From positions 48,172-112,171 of the forward strand of contig JALNQF010000146.1 of assembly GCA_028456385.1 (NCBI GenBank): a DNA stretch of 64,000 nucleotides. Direction: 5' to 3'. The DNA is from Ophiosphaerella korrae. Its lineage: Eukaryota; Ascomycota; Dothideomycetes; Pleosporales; Phaeosphaeriaceae. Below are positions 60,293 to 64,000 of the stretch, piece by piece. The notes beneath the pieces are model-generated. The model did not search any database, was not told where the DNA came from, and saw only the letters and a list, made by a program, of their open reading frames with translations. Both the position numbers and the translations under genes were made by a program. Every line of letters starts with the position of its first letter. The stretch's first letter is position 1.

Positions 60293-61172
60293 TTTTTCTC
60301 TTTATATAGCTTAGCTACTTTAACTTTTTAAAGTTATTATTACTTCTCTTTAAACTCTTACTTATATAGTTAATTATATACTTCCTTTACTTTCTTTAGA
60401 AACTCGATAATAGTTCTACTATAATAGTCCTTAGGCTTTTTTTAAAGTAGAGTCTTATCTTATTTTCTATATAGTCTTTTATTTACTAGAGCCTCTTTAA
60501 GGCTCTTTACTTTATACTTAAGTAAGATTATTTAAACTAAGATTAAGTAAAATACCTAGCTTAACTTTTAAGCTTATAAATTAATTTTATCTTTAACTAC
60601 TTATTATAGTTAACTCTTAGTCTTCCTCTAGTTTAATATACTTAAAGTTAAAGAGTTACTATTACTTAAGCTTCTTTTAATAGCTTATATAAGATTAAAT
60701 CTTTTAAGTATTACTTTTAGATTAAAAGGTAATATACTAGTTTCTTTAAAAGCTTTAAGTATTATTACTTCTTTAAAAGAAGTCTCTTAAGTAGATATAA
60801 ATAGTAGATAGAAATTCTTTTTACTTATTAATATAAAGCTTTAGTACTTCTTAATAAAAGCTACGACCTAGTTTAAGTAAGCTATTAAGAGCCTATAGTA
60901 TATAGGTTAAATAAAGAGAATATATAGCTAAGAAGATTCTATTCTAGTTATAGTACTTAATAAATTCTATTATAATATAAGATCTATATCTATTAAGAAT
61001 AAGGAGCTAATAGGAGTAATTAGCTTTAACTTTAGTAGAGTAATTAAATACTTATTTAAGCTATACAAGGCCTATATTATTATTAGTCTATCTTAAAAGT
61101 AATAAAGTAAAGAAGATCTAGTAATCTTTAGAATTAAAGGCTTAGAGCTAGAAGTCTTATATTAAGCTAGAC
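60293..61172 (-). pseudogene. pogo/Fot-type transposase remnant, split by E and F
   Basis: Read right to left: FNSKDYQIFFTLL (near 61130), then YSYQLLILNRYRSYIIIEFI near 61020, where ILN stands for the catalytic ILD, then LYLTYILQALNS near 60910 (usual PHSTHILQPLDV block), LKLYINKQKEFLS, and FNLKVILKRFNLI near 60690. A Lys-rich tail continues to 60293. This is the C-terminal half of a DDE transposase; the N-terminal half was displaced by element F at 61173 and the 3' flank by element E. Confidence 0.65.
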
Positions 61173-64000
61173 TATAATAGAGACGCCTATTATTAACTAC
61201 AAGTAACCTCTCTATATAGGAGAGAGGTTAGTAGATTAGAAGATAATATTAGAAGTTTATATATTAATCTATAATAACTATAAATAATAGAAGATATCTT
61301 GCGATTGTCTTGTATTAGCGTTCTGTAGTTAATAGATTAAATTACTAATACTATCCTAATAATACGTATTACTACTAACTATATACTTATATTTCTTAGC
61401 TAGCTTTATACTTTATATTTGCTAAGATCGCGAATCGCGAATTTATTACGTGTTTAGCTTCGTGCTTTATATTTACTAAGATTATAAATTATAAATGTAT
61501 TACGTATCTCTATTATAGTTAGTTTCCTAGTTAAGTTTATTACCTTATAGGTTATATATACTATTATTATCTATAGTAGGGCTAATTAGCTCTAATTAGC
61601 TTTCTCTTGTTATAGCTATAACACTATTCCTCTCTTTAGGTAAGTTCTTATTCTTCTATCTTAGAGCTAAAGTTATTAGTCTAGTTTCTTTGTTTATTTC
61701 TAATTCCTTATTACTTTCTATATCTTCTTGTTCTTAACGTAATAAACTTCTCTTTATTACTTAGGTTACTTATAATAGGGTTAAAATATTTCCTTATATA
61801 TATTATACTTAACTAAAACTTACTTGTCTTATATCTTTAAAGGATAGTAAATACTATAATAAGTATATTTTTACTAATATCTAATATAAGTATATACTTT
61901 TAAGTATCTCTCTTATAAAGTATAAGTATTTAATTTCTATATAGTCTTTTCTTACTAAGTTATATAGGGCGAGCTGTTAACTAAGCTTAAGAGATACTAT
62001 TATTATAGCTTATAGAGGCTAAAGCTAAGTATAAGCTAACTTTTTATAAGCTAGTAGATCTTTATTCTTATATTAAGCGTCTTTGTAAGATAAAGGCCTA
62101 TAATAATACTAAATTATCTAAATAGTCTTGTGCTTTAGAAGCTAAGATAGACCTTAAAGATACTATAGAGGCTACTCTAGCTCTTGTTATATTAGGCGTT
62201 CCTAATACCTCTTAGTTTAGCGCTAGTAGCGTTAATTTTCTAAGTTCGCTACTAAGTAGTTTAGAGGGTTTTAATTTTAGAACTCTTCTAGTTTCTTAGA
62301 GTAGTTAAGGTTATATTCTAGTTCCTATATCTTATCCTATAGTTTCCCTTATTTATTAGTTCTTATCTATTTTACTAAGTAATAGTTCTTACTATTATAG
62401 AACTAGTATACTAGGATTTCTTTAACTTTCTATTCTTTCTATTCTCTATACGTGTTTACTTTATATACTAGTTATTCTACTTCTTATAGTACTTTCTCTA
62501 GTAGTACTATATAGAATGTTAGGTATATCCTTATTTTATTTAGTAGCTTTAATTTAAATATAACTAGTGTAACTTCTTTTTTAATTATATATAGTCTAAT
62601 CTTTACGTAATCTAGTTTTAAACTTAGTTATTTACTCTTAATATTTTTTAATACTAACTATACTTTTTCTCTTTCTTTAAATTAAGGTCTCTTCTTATAT
62701 TTCTTATTATAGTACTTTACTATACAATTATATAGAAACTTAGTATCCTATCTTAGTTAGTTATATATTTCTTTTATTCTATTTATAAAGTTTTTTCTAC
62801 TTAGAGTCTAAGACTTTATATCTTTTAGTATTTAATATATATTAGAGTTAAATCTATAGTTTATAAAGAAGAGTATTACTCTTATTATTTTATTCTTTAC
62901 GCTATTATATACTAGCTATACTATAGGTTGTAATTGTACCTAATTATTCTAATTATAATTAAGGTAGTATCTTAAGTATTATTCTATAATCTAGTTTATA
63001 TATTCTAATTATCTATCTATTTATAGATAATACGCTATTAATATTTAATATTAAATTCCTAATTACGCTATTATTATTTCCTATAGTTTTAATATAAATT
63101 GTATATCTCTATCTATAATATTTTTATCTAGAATACTATACTAGCTAATTATAGTCTCTAGGACCTAATATATAGCTACTTCTATCTTACTTTTTTCTTT
63201 ATATAGTTTAAAATATAAATACTTTATAATCTTATCTACTATTATTATAATTTTATTATATTTAACTCTTAATATTAGGTCTTTTAACTTAAGTAACTTT
63301 GTAATAAAGTCTATTATTATAATTCCTTAGAAGTATTCTAGTACTTTAACTAGTTATAGTATTCTATAAAGTATATATCTATTATATTTATTTCTATAAT
63401 ATTCTATATAGTTTTATAGTACTTCTTCTACTAGTTATTTTACTTTTAGTATATAGTAGTCTCTTAAAAGACTATTTAGTATTTTCTTAATTTTCTAGTA
63501 TCTATATACTAGTAATTTGTAGAATTGTTATATAAATTCTCTCTATATTTTTCTTAGAATATACGTTCTTCTATAAGCTTTTACTAATTCTTCTTAGATC
63601 TTTAGTTTTTCTATTTCTCTAGAGGTTTTTTACGTTTTCTCTTAAATCTATTCTTCTAGCTTGCTACTCGTTTTTTTAAGTATAGTAGCTATTCTAGGTA
63701 TATTTAAAACTAAATATCTATCTTTATTCTTAACTAGAACTATACTAGTAGTATTTACTTCTTTCTATAAATCTAGTCTTTTACTAAAAGTATCTATAAA
63801 CTAATTATCTTTCTTTTTTATATATATAATTTTAAGGTTATATATTAATAAGTATTTCTACTATCTTGTATAGCGTTATAATAAGTCTTTATTTAGTATA
63901 AATCCTATAAAATTCTTATAGTCTATATAGACTTTTGTTTAATACTTTACTTTTTATAAGTATACTCTCTATTACTTAAATACTTTATAGATTACTAGTA
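61173..64000 (-). mobile_element. Chromovirus F, 3' part, cut by window end
   Basis: Left LTR 61173-61623 (451 bp, ends TTATAGCTATAACA) in reverse orientation, followed by sequence collinear with element C 33898 onwards: antisense ORF region, chromodomain remnant, integrase (about 62860-63640) and the start of RNase H at the window edge. It belongs to the C subfamily. It is inserted in the pogo transposase remnant; the other end and target duplication lie outside the window. Confidence 0.85.
61624..62299 (+). pseudogene. Antisense ORF of element F
   Basis: Same position and direction as in C: KLTFYKLVDLYSYIKRLCKI, QSCALEAKIDLKDTIEATLA, SASSVNFLSSLLSSLEGFNF and RTLLVS, stop TAG 62297-62299. 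It keeps more of the protein than C (for example Cys and Ala positions shared with B and D). Confidence 0.5.

Noticed and set aside
1..64000. tRNA, rRNA or CRISPR features
   Set aside because: No cloverleaf, rRNA core or regular spacer-repeat array was seen; the 19-bp and 26-bp arrays have no spacers.

Overview
The window looks like a filamentous ascomycete (Pezizomycotina) chromosome arm, probably near a subtelomere. Evidence: a fungal hybrid histidine kinase, a HET-domain gene and a fungal alpha/beta-hydrolase family gene; short introns with a CTAAC-like branch site; and very large AT-rich blocks where CA and TG dinucleotides are nearly absent and TA is in excess. That bias, with all-transition differences between paired LTRs, is the signature of repeat-induced point mutation (RIP). 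No gene in the window is fully intact by my reading.

Layout. 1-9640: AT-rich decayed repeats with a solo LTR (1573-2015), a 19-bp minisatellite and a 26-bp tandem repeat. 9641-11453: transition zone with two decayed genes. 11454-16984: a GC-balanced gene island with a hybrid histidine kinase (12298-15095, one nonsense codon in the H-box), an unrecognised minus-strand gene trace, and the 5' half of an alpha/beta-hydrolase pseudogene. 16985-31148: a 14.2-kb nested retrotransposon insertion (chromovirus A, a Ty1/copia fragment, chromovirus B) splitting the hydrolase; the 3' half resumes in frame at 31149-32107. 32706-43775: a pogo/Fot-like DNA transposon with GC-rich inverted ends, split by chromovirus C (33449-42365), which itself carries a Fot1-like transposon (39204-41065). 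43776-47550: a GC-balanced island with a HET pseudogene on the minus strand. 47553-48005: telomere-like TTAGG arrays. 48251-60287: Gypsy element E with deletion derivative D inserted in its 5' LTR. 60293-61172: a decayed pogo transposase split by E. 61173-64000: chromovirus F, cut by the window end.

The insertion order can be read from target-site duplications (TSDs): CGCCC for A, TTTAC for C, ATTAG for D, CTTAC for E, TAACT for the solo LTR and TA for the Fot1-like element. The most unusual signal is an antisense reading frame between pol and the 3' LTR, present in all five copies of the chromovirus family that reach this region (B, C, D, F and the A remnant). It has a Cys-rich block followed by a charged, possibly coiled-coil block, converges on and overlaps the end of pol, and keeps its protein sequence across two LTR subfamilies. 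Gene-by-gene calls come from translation by eye; no database search was run.
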